This document shows positions 31,967-42,950 of a DNA stretch of 57,854 nt, in pieces (the first letter of the stretch is position 1; each line of letters starts with the position of its first letter). Made by a program: the position numbers and the translations under genes. The notes below the pieces were generated by a model, which searched no databases, was not told the DNA's origin, and was given only the letters and a program-made list of their open reading frames with translations. Origin of the DNA: Catenaria anguillulae PL171. Its lineage: Eukaryota; Blastocladiomycota; Blastocladiomycetes; Blastocladiales; Catenariaceae. The DNA lies in assembly GCA_002102555.1 (NCBI GenBank), contig MCFL01000153.1, forward strand, positions 1 to 57,854. Direction: 5' to 3'.

Positions 31967-32603
31967 GTCTTTCGCCATTTTGTAATGCTTATTTGTGTTT
32001 GAAATACATACGATTTGTGTTTCATTCTACCAACTTCCTGAGCCCTCAGATGCTTCTTGCTATCACATACACATATGTCTATGGCAGCGAGCCTGCGCGT
32101 TATTTGATTATTGAAGGTAAACATTTACACAAGCAGGGATCGTTCATGCAGTGCTAGGTACACAGTCACAGGCGGAGTTCAGTCCGCATACGGTATTGCA
32201 CAATATAACCTGGGACTGGGTCGACGAAGTAAATACTATCGCTAGTATTCAGACACTGAAATGGGCGTTACAGAAGGATCGAAGACGCTCATCCCGTAGC
32301 CGCGTTATACTCCTGTTGTTATTTACCCATGACATCGAAGGATCCAGGTGTGTCAACAGGTTTCCGCTTGCACCGCAGATCAAGCCCCAACTTGGGGTCT
32401 GCGTGTGCCTTGAGTCGAGAACGGGAGTGTGGCAAAGAACAAATCTTCAAGTATTCGACCAGACTCACTCCGTTCGTGCGTGCACCCGTTCAGTCTTCCC
32501 CATCATTACCTGCACGCATAGGACGACTCATTCCCCTTGTCCCTTTTACATTTGTCAAGACAGCTGTGACCGGCGCGGAACTACCATACACTTGCCCGTC
32601 ACA
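31967..32603. promoter_or_regulatory. Intergenic region between TCCG genes 2 and 3
   Basis: 637 bases. The reading frame of gene 3 stays open upstream to about 32151, but the similarity to gene 2 begins only at MPANRTCCG, so I treat this as non-coding. Confidence 0.4.
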
Positions 32604-33089
32604 ATGCCCGCCAACCGAACCTGCTGTGGCCTCGAGAAGCGTCATGTCGTCCTCGCCCTTACCATCATCCATGCCGTATTCGCCTTCGTTTGCATGGGCC
32701 TCTCAATCATGTTCATGAGCAATGCCAACAAGGCCAATCTGGACAAGGATTACACTGCTCAAGACCGCAACCGTGACGCCGTCGTGGCCATGGTTTCCAC
32801 CATTGTCTTTGGCCTCCAAGGCGCCTGGGCCGTGTTTGGCTTCGTATCTGCATTCAAGCGCATGGAGCGCGCATTCAAGGCCTTCACCTTCTCGATGTTT
32901 TTGTCAGCCCTTGCCCATCTGGTGAGCACATTCATGGTCGGGAGTTATCGGTTCACGACGAGTTGGTTTAACGCTGTTTCATGCATCTTCCACCTTGTGT
33001 ACTACCATTATGCAACCGAGGTGATGCCTGAAGAAATTAAGGAGGCCAAGAGCTTATACGCTGTGGTGAATGCGGTCATGTCGGATTGA
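32604..33089 (+). CDS. Four-TM TCCG-family membrane protein 3
   Basis: A single exon of 161 aa. Starts MPANRTCCGLEKRHVVLALT. It aligns with gene 2 over its length: MGLSIMFMSNANKANLDKDY, VFGLQGAWAVFGFVSAFKRM and YYHYATEVMPEEIKEAK. Four hydrophobic spans. The start was chosen by alignment of the TCCG motif with the sister genes; a longer upstream ORF has no matching sequence. Confidence 0.8.
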   Translation: MPANRTCCGLEKRHVVLALTIIHAVFAFVCMGLSIMFMSNANKANLDKDYTAQDRNRDAVVAMVSTIVFGLQGAWAVFGFVSAFKRMERAFKAFTFSMFLSALAHLVSTFMVGSYRFTTSWFNAVSCIFHLVYYHYATEVMPEEIKEAKSLYAVVNAVMSD

Positions 33090-33429
33090 TTGTTGTGTTG
33101 CAATTGGGAATCCTGTTATTTGATCGCATTATTCTCGATGTCATATCCATATTCTTCGGTACATTCTATTAATACCTTGGCGAAACCAGCAGCTTTAGTA
33201 TCGCAGCAGCATACATACTCGTTGCCACGTCAGGCGTACATGAAGAACGAGGACGAATGAGCTAACTTGAATGATTAAGAGAATATTGACGCTGATAACG
33301 ACTCGAATGCGAATGAGGGACATGATGTGAGTGTGTGGACAACAGATGAGTTGACAACCAAGGATATAGGGCAAGAACAATCAAACAAGTCATCAAACAA
33401 CTATGCAACATGCATCGGCTACTCGACGC
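33090..33429. other. Convergent 3' intergenic region
   Basis: 340 AT-rich bases between convergent TCCG genes 3 and 4. Nothing else seen. Confidence 0.4.
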
Positions 33430-34008
33430 TCAAACAGCGAGTCCCCCCTTGGCATTGAGCGCCAGCTGATGCTCCTCCTCGGCCTCGGCCACCATGGTCT
33501 TGCTGTACTCGTGATACACCCACGTGTAATAGATAAAGAGAACGATGAACGTGACGGTTGCCCAGTGCATGGTAACAACTGTGTGCATTCCCGCGATCAC
33601 GAAAACAACAAGGACACCCCACCGGTAAAACAGTTGAAATCCACGCAAGCACCGCCGCTTTGCGGTAATGTATCCAAACCCGGACCACACCGACAAGAAG
33701 CACAACAAGCCGAGGGTGACCCAGAGCAGATTCCGGACGGTGGAAAGCGAAAAGGAGCGCGACACATTGAGTGTTTGGGTGGTGCCGAACGGCAATTCAA
33801 CGGTGATGCTGGTTCGGCCGTTGATGATCTTTGTGTGGACAGCTTGTGAAAATGAATCGGCAATGTATGCCAGCACTGCCGCTGCAAGGCCGGCGGTGAC
33901 GGCTTGCACGGATAAGAGGAACAAGACGCCGTCGCGGATGATGAAGCCGCCGCAGCATGTGCGCTTGACAGCCCTGGAAGAACTTGGAGGCGATTGCTTG
34001 TTGGGCAT
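33430..34008 (-). CDS. Four-TM TCCG-family membrane protein 4
   Basis: A single exon of 192 aa. A Ser/Pro start (MPNKQSPPSSSRAV) leads into KRTCCGGFIIRDGVLFLLS, almost the same as gene 1 (KRTCCGGFLIREGVLCLLA). The first extramembrane loop is long and Thr/Ser-rich (IINGRTSITVELPFGTTQT). Then NLLWVTLGLLCFLSVWSGFG, the basic turn YITAKRRCLRGF, two more spans and a tail YHEYSKTMVAEAEEEHQ. Same unknown family; loop 1 distinguishes the 1/4 pair from the 2/3 pair. Confidence 0.8.
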   Translation of the reverse strand: MPNKQSPPSSSRAVKRTCCGGFIIRDGVLFLLSVQAVTAGLAAAVLAYIADSFSQAVHTKIINGRTSITVELPFGTTQTLNVSRSFSLSTVRNLLWVTLGLLCFLSVWSGFGYITAKRRCLRGFQLFYRWGVLVVFVIAGMHTVVTMHWATVTFIVLFIYYTWVYHEYSKTMVAEAEEEHQLALNAKGGLAV

Positions 34009-34288
34009 GGCTCTTGTACTCTATTCACGGTGCATGAACAACGATCGTTGGTTTTGTCATGGGAAGTGTGGCCGAAACGAGAAATGAGGGAATGACTGCA
34101 CCAAGTATGACTAGTATCTCGCATGTGTCTATTGCATTGAGTATTCCTTCCCGGCGGCCTGGACGCGGCATCATGAGGTGGGCGACGACGCGAAATGATC
34201 CATCCGATCAAACGGTCGTGGTAAACAAGACTTAATCGAATAGCGAAGTAAATAAACACACAATCTACATGAATAGTTCGCGACAATC

Positions 34289-37200
34289 TCATGCCCTCTT
34301 TACCTCGTCAATAAACCGCTCAATCAGCTCCACACTCTTGACTCCATCCACCTCAACCCCACTGCTCACATCCACACCGACTGGCCGCGTACTGCGAATT
34401 GCCTCGACCACATTGCCCGGATGCAACCCGCCGGCCAGCACGAACGCGACGTGATCGTCCTCCTCTGGCTCGCCCACCAATTGCGGAACCATGGCCCAAT
34501 CAAATGGAAGGCCAGATCCGCCAACGGCTGAGTCGAGCAACGCGGCCACATGTGCTCCGGAACGAATCAGGGCAGGCGAGTCAGATGGGCGGAAGACCTT
34601 GATCACGGGCAGGGGCAGGTACGTGGCGAGATCTGGGTCCTCATCGCCGTGCAACTGAATCAAGTCCACGCCCGATTCGCGCACCGCGGTGAGAATCTCC
34701 TCGCGCGAGGCGTTTTGGAACACTCCCACAGTCAATGGGCGGCCCACTGGTGCAGCTGCTACAAGGGCCGCAAGGTCGCGCGGCGCGGCCGATCCCGTTT
34801 TCGCAAACGCAAACGGCATGGGCTCGTTGCCGGCAATCCCGCGCACGGCACGCACAATTTCGCGCGCATGGCTTGGAACAATGTACCGCTTGGTACCTGG
34901 GACAAAGATGAATCCAAGCATGTGCGCGCCAGCCTTGGCCGCCGCCAGGGCATGTTCCTTGGTCTTGAGCCCGCAAATCTTGACCAGCGTCTTGGACTTT
35001 TCCGGGGCCGTCGAGACAACAGGTGTCGGCTCGGGCACACCCCACAGCTCGCGCATAAACGCGGCGCGGTCCTTTGCCCGCATCAGCGCCTCGCCAACCA
35101 GTACGGCGTGCACGCCCTCGGTCAAATACGGCTCGACATCCTTCCTGCCCGCAATCCCCGACAAGGCACACAACACGACGCCCTCAGGAACCATGCCCGC
35201 AACTGCCGACGTGGTGCCCATATCCACGTCGAACGTGTGCAAGTTGCGGTTGTTGACTCCAATGATGCGCGATCCAACCGCCAATGCCCGATGCATCTCG
35301 TCGGCATTGTTGACCTCAACCAGCGCCTCCATGCCAAGCACTCGCGTCAGCCTCAACAGGCGCGCGAGATCGGTATCCGTCAGCATGGCAACAATCAACA
35401 AGACGGCGTCAGCGCCCGCAGACCTGGCCTCAAGCAACTGGTACTCACAAAACACAAAATCTTTGCGCAATACGGCGGGCCGGTCGGCTCCCATGGCCGT
35501 CGTCAACACACCCGTCACCTCCTTCAAATCCTCGAGCGAGCCCTTGAACCACGTAGGCTCCGTCAACACGCTAATCACACTGGCGCCTGCCCGTGCATAC
35601 TCGAGCGCGCGTAATCCGGCATTGGCCGTGCCATCAATCATGCCCTTTGACGGGCTCGCACGCTTGACCTCGGCCATGACGGCAGGCGCGTGCTTTGCTT
35701 GCGTGAGGCGCGCGTAAATGTCAATGGGCGCCGGCGCGGCCCCGTGTGCAACAAGCGCACGCAAGTGCGCGAGCGACTTGCCGGGGAGTTGCATGGCAGT
35801 GTCTACGTCGAGCTTGCGCTGGCGGTAAATTTTCTCGAGAATCGTCTCCTTTTGCGCTTGTGCGCCACTCGCGGCCGGCGATTCGGGACGCGAGAGGGGT
35901 TGCGCGCCAGACAAGTAGCTCGGGTCATTGTCGGCCCAGGTCCCGCCCGTCAACCCCAGAAAGTTGCGGACCATGTCCCTTCCGTGCGCAGACATGACTG
36001 ATTCGGGATGATACTGGACGCCCTCGACCGTAAACTGCTTGTGCCTGACACCCATGACATGGCCGTCGGCCGTCCACGACGTGATCTCCAAACACCCAGG
36101 CAACGTGGCCTCCTCGCCCGCAAGCGAATGATACCGTGTGACATGAAACCCTTGTGGCAACCCGCGGTACAGGCCCTTTGCGTCATGCGTGATGGCCGAC
36201 GTTTTCCCGTGCACCACGCTGCCCGCATACGTTACGCGCCCGCCCCACACGTGGAACATGGCTTGTTCGCCGAGGCACACGCCAAGAATGGGCACTTTGC
36301 CCGCAAAGTCGCGGATCACGGCGGGCGAGATGCCCGAGTCGGCGGGGTGGCCCGGGCCAGGCGAAATCACAATGTTGCGCAACGTGCCGGAACGATACAG
36401 GGCGTGGATGGCCTCGAGCGTGATTTGGTCGTTGCGGTACACAACGACGGTCGCACCCTCGGCACACAGGTACTGGTACACGTTGAACACAAACGAGTCG
36501 TAGTTGTCAATGAGCAAGGTGATGGGCGTGGTGGGTGAGAGGGGCGAGGTTGAAAGGTTGTAAATGTCGTTGGCCGAGGACAAGGTCGGGAGTTGGTTGG
36601 GCGCAAACGTCTTGATCACGGGCGGGGCAGGCTTGGTGACGGAAACGCCATTGGTCGCCGCCGCCATGCTTGCCGTGATGGGCGTCCGTTGTTGCAGCTG
36701 GTAGTAATACTCTTCCGCACGCTCCAAGGCAGCAACCGAACTCATCATCTTGTTGATGGTCTCAATGTACTCGTCCTCCTGGTTGGAATCAAACACGATC
36801 CCGCCGCCGGCCTGCAAATACGCCACGCCATCCTTAAACACCATGGTGCGAATCGCAATGGCCGTGTCCATGGTCCCCGAATAATCGAAATGGCCCACAG
36901 CGCCGGCATACACACCGCGCTTTTGACCCTCGAGCTTGCGAATGAGCTCAATGGCCTTGACCTTGGGCGACCCCGAAACCGTTCCGGCCGGGAAAATGGA
37001 CCTGAACGCCGTAAACCTGGTCTGCTCGGGGCGCAACGTGCCCGAAACCACAGATACAATGTGCATGACGTGCGAGTACCGCTCAATATGCATGAGGCTC
37101 TCGACCGTGACCGAGTTGGGGTCGCACACGCGGTTGACGTCGTTACGTCCCAAGTCTACAAGCATAATGTGTTCAGCACGCTCCTTGGGGTCCGCTAGCA

Positions 37201-38330
37201 AGTCCTCCTCGAGGGCCTTGTCCTCTGCGGGTGTCACGCCGCGCTTGCATGTGCCGGCAATCGGGTGCGTGTACACTTTGCGGTCCTTGTCGACCTTGGC
37301 CAGCATTTCGGGCGATGCGCCGACGAGCTGGAACTCTTTGAGATCGAGGTAGAACATGTACGGCGAAGGATTGAACGAGCGCAGTTGGCGATAGGCGTTG
37401 AATGGGTGCAGTGCCGTAGGCTTGCGCATGCGCTGGGACGGGACGGCTTGGAAAATGTCGCCCTCGACAATGTGGTGCTGGAGCGAGCGGACAAACGACA
37501 TGTATCCATCCTTGCCAACGTTGGATTCGGGCGTCGGGCGTTCGGATTTGGGTGGAATGGGGAGTTGCACGGGCAAGGGCACGGGCGAGGCAGACGAGAG
37601 TGTCGAGAGAAGACTTGCCAACCGGGCTTGTGCCTCGGCGTATCGCAGGGAAACGAGCGAGGCGAGGTGCTCGCCAGGCGTCGACACGGGCACTTGGACA
37701 TGGGTCACAACTTGAATGCGATGGTGCAAGTGGTCGAATACGACGAGCGAGTCGCAAAACATGAAGACCGAGTCGGGCAACCCGAGCGGATCGGCCAGCG
37801 GTACGGCTGGCTTGGTCTTTGGCTCAAAATATTGAATGCAGTCGAAAGCAATGAATCCTACTGCACCACCAGTAAATGACGGCAGCCCGTCAACAGGGAC
37901 AAACTCGATGGCAGCGAGTTCTTGCTCGAGCGGCAACAACGGGTCGCCATGGACGCGGTACGTGGCGCCCTCGCCCGTTACGAGGATTTCGTACGGGTTT
38001 GCGCCCAGGAACGAGTAGCGGCCAATCTTTTCGCCGCCCTGAACGGATTCAAGCAGGAACGAATAGTCTGCGCCGTGGGCGAGCTTGAGGTAGGCCGTGA
38101 CGGGGGTCAGCAGGTCTGCGTCGAGCGTGGCGTAGACGGGGACATAAATTGTCTTGGAAGAGTCGCAGTCGGAGCGGGCGCGGGCCGCTGCTGTGAGTGA
38201 CTGGACAGAGTCGAGGGTCGGGAGGAGATCGGGCTACATACGGTGTGCGCAATACGGGACAATGTAAGCGAGCTGTTCTTGCATGGTCCATCATGAATCA
38301 GAGATGGCCGTCGAGGCGGACCGTTGTCAT
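34289..38330 (-). CDS. Tetrafunctional tryptophan protein TrpE-TrpG-TrpC-TrpF
   Basis: Exons 38330-38322 (MTT) and 38233-34289 give an uninterrupted 1317-aa protein with four enzymes. Residues about 1-510 are anthranilate synthase component I: SFLLESVQGGEKIGRYSFLG (the LLES tryptophan-feedback motif), GDIFQAVPSQR, PIAGTCKRG, LVDLGRNDVNRVC, FPAGTVSGSPKVKA. About 570-765 are the glutamine amidotransferase: LLIDNYDSFVFNVYQYL, SPGPGHP, GVCLGEQA (nucleophile Cys), VEGVQYHPESV. About 797-1065 are indole-3-glycerol-phosphate synthase: VMAEVKRASPSKGMI, RKDFVFCEYQL, IGVNNRNLHTF. About 1086-1317 are phosphoribosylanthranilate isomerase: LVKICGLKTKEHA, LIQLHGDEDPD, VGVDVSSGVEVDGVKS. Most fungi have TrpG-C-F fused and TrpE separate. 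The 3-codon first exon is inferred; it gives MTTPDLLPTLDSVQSL, like fungal TrpE starts. Confidence 0.93.
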
Positions 38331-38813
38331 TGTGCCAGGAAGTGATGGTGGTGATGTCGGATGTGAGGATGGCGAGGCGGTAGGGTTTGTGTTGGATGAG
38401 ACGGCAGGATCAAGATAGATGGAGAGGACCGTGAGTTCAAGGACGATAAATAGTCTTCATGGGCTGCCTATGACATATGATAGCAAATAGCAATTGGGAG
38501 AGAGAGACACCTCCGCCATCAACCAAAGTTTGCATTTTGAGGCACGTGAGCGTAAATGGAGCGACGACTGCCTGTTGCAAACAGAAGTCAGGAGTCACAC
38601 ATCACGCCTTGCGATCGTAAGCAGCCGGCCCCAACTCGGCACGCATGTCCGATCAATGTCCCCGAGTATCCTCCCCAAGTGCCGACTGCCGGGCCATGTT
38701 TGTCTGTGTTGACTGGCACCGCTCACCAGTACATGTGCCAGATTGCGTTGCAGAGAAAAGTCTATTGAGCATATGTATAGAAGAAAGTACATCGGAAATC
38801 GACACCAGACAGT
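38331..38813. promoter_or_regulatory. Promoter region of the tryptophan gene and DUS1 3' end
   Basis: 483 bases between two minus-strand genes. No clear upstream element recognised; a Gcn4-type TGACTC box was looked for and none stood out. Confidence 0.35.
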
Positions 38814-40598
38814 TCACGAAATGACACACATCTTCTTTGCGATATCCGCCCATTCCGCTGCATATGTTGGTGTGGGTGCAGTTGCGTCCATCGATGCGGT
38901 GGGCTGCGTCGCCAACGGCCTGGCCAACAACTCATCCACCTTTCCCCAGCCCTTGCCGTGCGCCGGGCATGCCACCACTTTTCCTTCCACCTCCGTATCT
39001 TCTCTACCCAAGCTCTCACCCAACTCATCCACCCCCTTGACCTTGCCCTCGCGAATCAACTCGGCCACATTGGCCGCATTCCTCGCCTGGCAACACGTTT
39101 TACACATTCCCGACGGACACTTTGCAGAAATGACATTCAAGCACGTTGGGCATCGCGGCTTGCCACGGAGTCTCTTTTGCGCAGGCAACGATGCGTCGGC
39201 ACGGTCGGCCATTTGCTGCTGGTTATGCTCCTCCTTGCGCTTGCGCTTGAGCAGCTTGCGCTCGGCGCGCGCACGCGCTAGTTCGAGTTTGCGTTGCGCG
39301 AGCTCTTCAGGTGTGGGCTCGTCGGCTGCGGCAACCGCAGGTGCGGCAGATGCGGGCGACAAAGAGCCGGCAGCGGCTTGGGTGCCAGCGGGACGACCAG
39401 ACACGTCGGCCGGGTACTGCTCGCGCATGTATGGCTGGCAAACCCACACAGGCAATTCCTTGTACCCAGAGGCATTGTTTGGAATGTCGCTGCTCTTGAT
39501 GGCCACGTCCCACCCGCTCTCCTTGGCCTCGTGCGCGTATTTGGCCTCAATCATGTCGGTAACGGCTTGGTACCCCTCCATGGTGTTTGCCTTTGCGAGC
39601 GCATCGCGCGCCTCGGTGTAGTCCGTCAACACGGTGCGGAAAACTCGAAACAGGTGTGCACGAATCATGTGCGTCTCGGTGTGATGCTCACGGCAAATCT
39701 GCAAGTACTCGTTGGCCAGCTGCCACACGGGAGGATGCACATCGGCAAACAGCGCCGGGTTGAACAGGTTGCCCTCAGCCGACATGACGCCCTCGCAACC
39801 CGTCGCGGCCAGGCACCGCTCAATATCCTCAAAGTACAAGATGTTGCCGTTTGCAAACACGGGAATGGAAACGGCTTGCTTGACGGCCTTGATCTTTGCC
39901 CAGTCGGCCAATCCCGTCATCTGGCCCTTTTGCTCGCGCAACCGCCCGTGGACCGTGAGGATCTGGCATCCGGCACGTTCGAGCATTTGCGCATATGCGA
40001 CCGTCTTTTCGATGTCGGGATACACGCGAATCTTGCACGTGACGGGAATGGCCAGCTCGGCGTGCAGCTTCCGGACCATGCGCTCAATCAAGTCCCAGTC
40101 CTCCATCAAAAACGAACCATACTTTCCACGCTTGGCGATTCCCTGCGGACATCCCAAGTTCAAGTCAACGGCATCGCACTTGTCCTCGACCAATTTCGCG
40201 GCACGCAGCAACGTGTCCGGGTCATTGGCGCAAAACTGCACAACGAGCGGGCGATCTTGCGGCGATGACGTGAATTGCTCGCGCCGGTACGACTCGTTTT
40301 CGGCAAACAGGCGCGCGTGGAACATGGGCGTGTAGCACAAGTGTGCGCCGTAGCGCAGCGACAGCAGGCGCCAGGCGTGTTCCGATTGGTCAACCATTGG
40401 GGCCACAATGTGTTTGGCGGAGCGGAACACGGTCTTGTACAGGTCCCAGCCGGCGAGTTTGCGGGAGGCAGCGGCGGCGGGCAGCATGGCTGAGGTGGAA
40501 TCGGGTCGATGGTGGTCGTCGGAAGCAGCGGTGGTGGAGGTGGTAGTGGGAATCGAGGGGGCAGAGGTCGGCGTCGACATGGTGGTGGTGGATTGCAT
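38814..40598 (-). CDS. DUS1: tRNA-dihydrouridine synthase 1
   Basis: A flavoenzyme that reduces U16/U17 in the tRNA D-loop. A single exon of 594 aa. The TIM-barrel starts at IVAPMVDQSEHAWRLLS. LNLGCPQGIAKRGKYGSFL carries the catalytic Cys; TVHGR and SAEGNL follow in the FMN-binding half. The C-terminal third, after an Ala/Pro/Glu-rich linker with a basic RKLELARARAERKLLKRKRK helix, holds a Cys cluster (RCPTCLNVISAKCPSGMCKT, then CC and VACPAHGKGWG), as in DUS1L proteins, probably zinc-binding. An in-frame ATG at 40580 is an alternative start. Divergent from QCR2. Confidence 0.93.
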   Translation of the reverse strand: MQSTTTMSTPTSAPSIPTTTSTTAASDDHHRPDSTSAMLPAAAASRKLAGWDLYKTVFRSAKHIVAPMVDQSEHAWRLLSLRYGAHLCYTPMFHARLFAENESYRREQFTSSPQDRPLVVQFCANDPDTLLRAAKLVEDKCDAVDLNLGCPQGIAKRGKYGSFLMEDWDLIERMVRKLHAELAIPVTCKIRVYPDIEKTVAYAQMLERAGCQILTVHGRLREQKGQMTGLADWAKIKAVKQAVSIPVFANGNILYFEDIERCLAATGCEGVMSAEGNLFNPALFADVHPPVWQLANEYLQICREHHTETHMIRAHLFRVFRTVLTDYTEARDALAKANTMEGYQAVTDMIEAKYAHEAKESGWDVAIKSSDIPNNASGYKELPVWVCQPYMREQYPADVSGRPAGTQAAAGSLSPASAAPAVAAADEPTPEELAQRKLELARARAERKLLKRKRKEEHNQQQMADRADASLPAQKRLRGKPRCPTCLNVISAKCPSGMCKTCCQARNAANVAELIREGKVKGVDELGESLGREDTEVEGKVVACPAHGKGWGKVDELLARPLATQPTASMDATAPTPTYAAEWADIAKKMCVIS

Positions 40599-41186
40599 TG
40601 ATTTTGAGGTCAGTGCTGCCTGGATTGTTGTCGATGACTTATTGAATGGCTGTTGACCGACGCAACATGCAGAGACCGCCCAGCATCGATGTTGCTTTGC
40701 CAGGTTGCTGAATGCTTGCTTCCAGATGCACGGATGCGCATTCTAGAAGCCACTTCTTCCACGTGAGCAGTTGCTACACTTTCGACTGTGCTCGGGAGAA
40801 CCCGGATGGGCCAGGTCAATCAAGATCGGGGCAGGGCTGGCAATGAAGATCGGTCATCGGGAACGGGCAACGGATCGGGAGGCCGTACGCTAACCTTGTT
40901 GAACGTTGAACGGACAAGAAGGCCGACGCCGTGCCATCACCATCGTCACATCGTCACCCTCATCCTCGGACAGGACAGGACTTGCTTCGTATTGCAGCGT
41001 ATTGCATTTGCACCATTGCCCGACCCACAACGACCGGTATGCATGCACTCTCGCCGCCCTCATGGATCTGCTGCCCCGCACGAAATCACTGCGGCCGCCC
41101 ACGCTCAACCTCACAGGTGACGGTGACTGAATGATTTGTCGGTCAACTCAATTCTGTACGGACTATAGATCATCCACAGCGCAACC
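40599..41186. promoter_or_regulatory. Divergent DUS1/QCR2 promoter region
   Basis: 588 bases between divergent starts. No clear TATA box or other element recognised. No convincing ORF. Confidence 0.4.
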
Positions 41187-42647
41187 ATGCTCCGCACCAC
41201 CGCCTCTGCTGCCCGCCGCTTGCACACCTCGGCCGTTCGGTCCTCGGCCTTTGCCGACTTCCCGCTCCCCAAGGACGTGCCGCTCGTTGCCCCGGCCCCA
41301 GTTGCCGGCGTTGCCCAAACCCAATCCGGGCTCCGCGCCGGTGCTATTGACAACCACGGCCCCACGTCGTCGCTCGTGCTCGTTGTGCCTGCTGGTGCCC
41401 GTGCCGAGTCGCTCGATTCGCTCGGTGTCTCGCACTTTTTGGCCAACTATGCCTACAAGGTCTGTTGTGGTTGTTGCATTGCGTGGAATATTTCGACAAC
41501 GGGCGCACTGACACAACAGACACCCTCTTGTTTTCTTTGATTCTTTCATTAGTACACCTCGACGCAAACCCCGCTCCGCCTCGCTCGCGAAATCGAGCTC
41601 CGCGGCATGCAAGTGCGCACCACGACCACGCGCGAATTCCTCGTGTACGAGGCCGAGTTTCTGCGCGACGACCTGAGCTTTGCCCTCGAAACCCTTGCCG
41701 ATGTAGTCTACAACACAAAGTACAACCACTGGGAATTCGACGCCGTCAAGGCCCTCACGGTGGAGCAAGCCGCGGCCGCCTCGGCCAATGCCCAACTTGC
41801 TGGCTTTGAGCTCGCACACCGCCTTGCCTTCCGCCAGGGACTCGGTAACTCGGTTGTTGCCCCGCAATTCCACTCCATCAACAACGCCAAGGTTGCCCAG
41901 TTCGCCAAGGCCAACTTGGCCATTGGCCAGGGTGCCGCCGTGTTCGGTGTTGGCGTCAACCCAGAGGAGCTCGAGTCGTTGGCCAATGTGCACTTTGCTG
42001 CCGCTTCGGGCAACGCTGCCGCCAAGCAAGCGTCGCAATACTTTGGCGGCGAGTCGCGCATCGACCTGCCCAAGGGCCACAACGTGACGCTTGCCTTCCC
42101 CGGTGCCGCTGCCGGATCGGCCGATGCCGCCACGCTTTCTGTGCTCACGACGCTTTTGGGCGACGGCACAAAGTACGTCAAGTGGGGCACCGAGGCCGGA
42201 TCCCCCCTCACCCAAATTGGCCGCAACGCCCACGCCGGCGTCAAGGCCTTCCACGCTTCCTACTCGGACGCTGGCTTGTTTGGTATCTCGTCCACCTGCA
42301 AGACGTCGGCTGCCAACGCCACCAACGGTATCAAGCAGGCCGTTGCCCAGCTCAAGAAGGTTGGTGAGGGCCAAGTCGAGGCCGCCGAAGTGGCCCGCGC
42401 CGTTAACCAGGCAAAGGCCGCGTACTTGATGGCCGCTGAGAAGCGTGCCGTGGCTGCACGTGCGTCGGCCGCCGAGTTGGCGGTGCGCGGCAATGTGGCC
42501 AGTGCCAAGGACGTTGTGGCAGCAATTGAGAAGGTGTCGGCGCAGGAGCTGCAAAAGGCTGCCCAAAAGGTGTTGAAGGCCAAGCCCACGTTGGCCGTGG
42601 CGGGCAAGTCGGCCGAGTTGCCCTACGTTGATACTCTTGGTCTCTAA
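41187..42647 (+). CDS. QCR2: Ubiquinol-cytochrome c reductase core protein 2
   Basis: A structural M16-family subunit of respiratory complex III. Exons 41187-41459 and 41553-42647 give 455 aa. The N-terminus MLRTTASAARRLHTSAVRSS is a mitochondrial presequence. The M16 zinc motif HxxEH is degenerate (GVSHFLANYAYK), as expected for core 2 rather than the processing peptidase beta subunit. Core stretches: STQTPLRLAREIELRGMQV, EFLVYEAEFLRDDLSFALE, and VAGKSAELPYVDTLGL at the end. The intron lies in the degenerate motif (ANYAYK|YTSTQTP). Confidence 0.93.
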
Positions 42648-42950
42648 GCATTTTCTTCAGTTCCCTCTGCCATTTTTTTGGTCTTGTCAACGTGTCGTTG
42701 TCACCTTGACTTTTTGTTTCGTTTGTTTCTCTGTTGAGTTGTTTTCGTCCCGATTATTTGAATTCTGCCACTACATGTTAGCTTTGCCATGCCCTCGCCG
42801 TTTGCGTTGCGTTGATTGTGGAATCACGATATATACGGTTTCCTCTCTTGCTCACTACTTCCAGGAGTACAAAGAGGCTACAGAAAACAAATAAAAATAA
42901 ATGTATCGATATGGTACGCAAGGCAAAATAGTCTTTGTGCCACCTATTCA
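42648..42950. other. Convergent 3' intergenic region
   Basis: 303 T-rich bases between QCR2 and TGT 3' ends; an AATAAAAATAAA near 42889 on the plus strand may serve QCR2 polyadenylation. Confidence 0.4.

Noticed and set aside
32151-32603. Upstream extension of TCCG gene 3
   Set aside because: The sequence has no counterpart in the three sister proteins and similarity begins at MPANRTCCG.
34550-35717. Long plus-strand open frames of 342-354 codons
   Set aside because: They lie opposite the IGP synthase and PRA isomerase domains of the tryptophan gene; long antisense frames are expected in GC-rich coding DNA.
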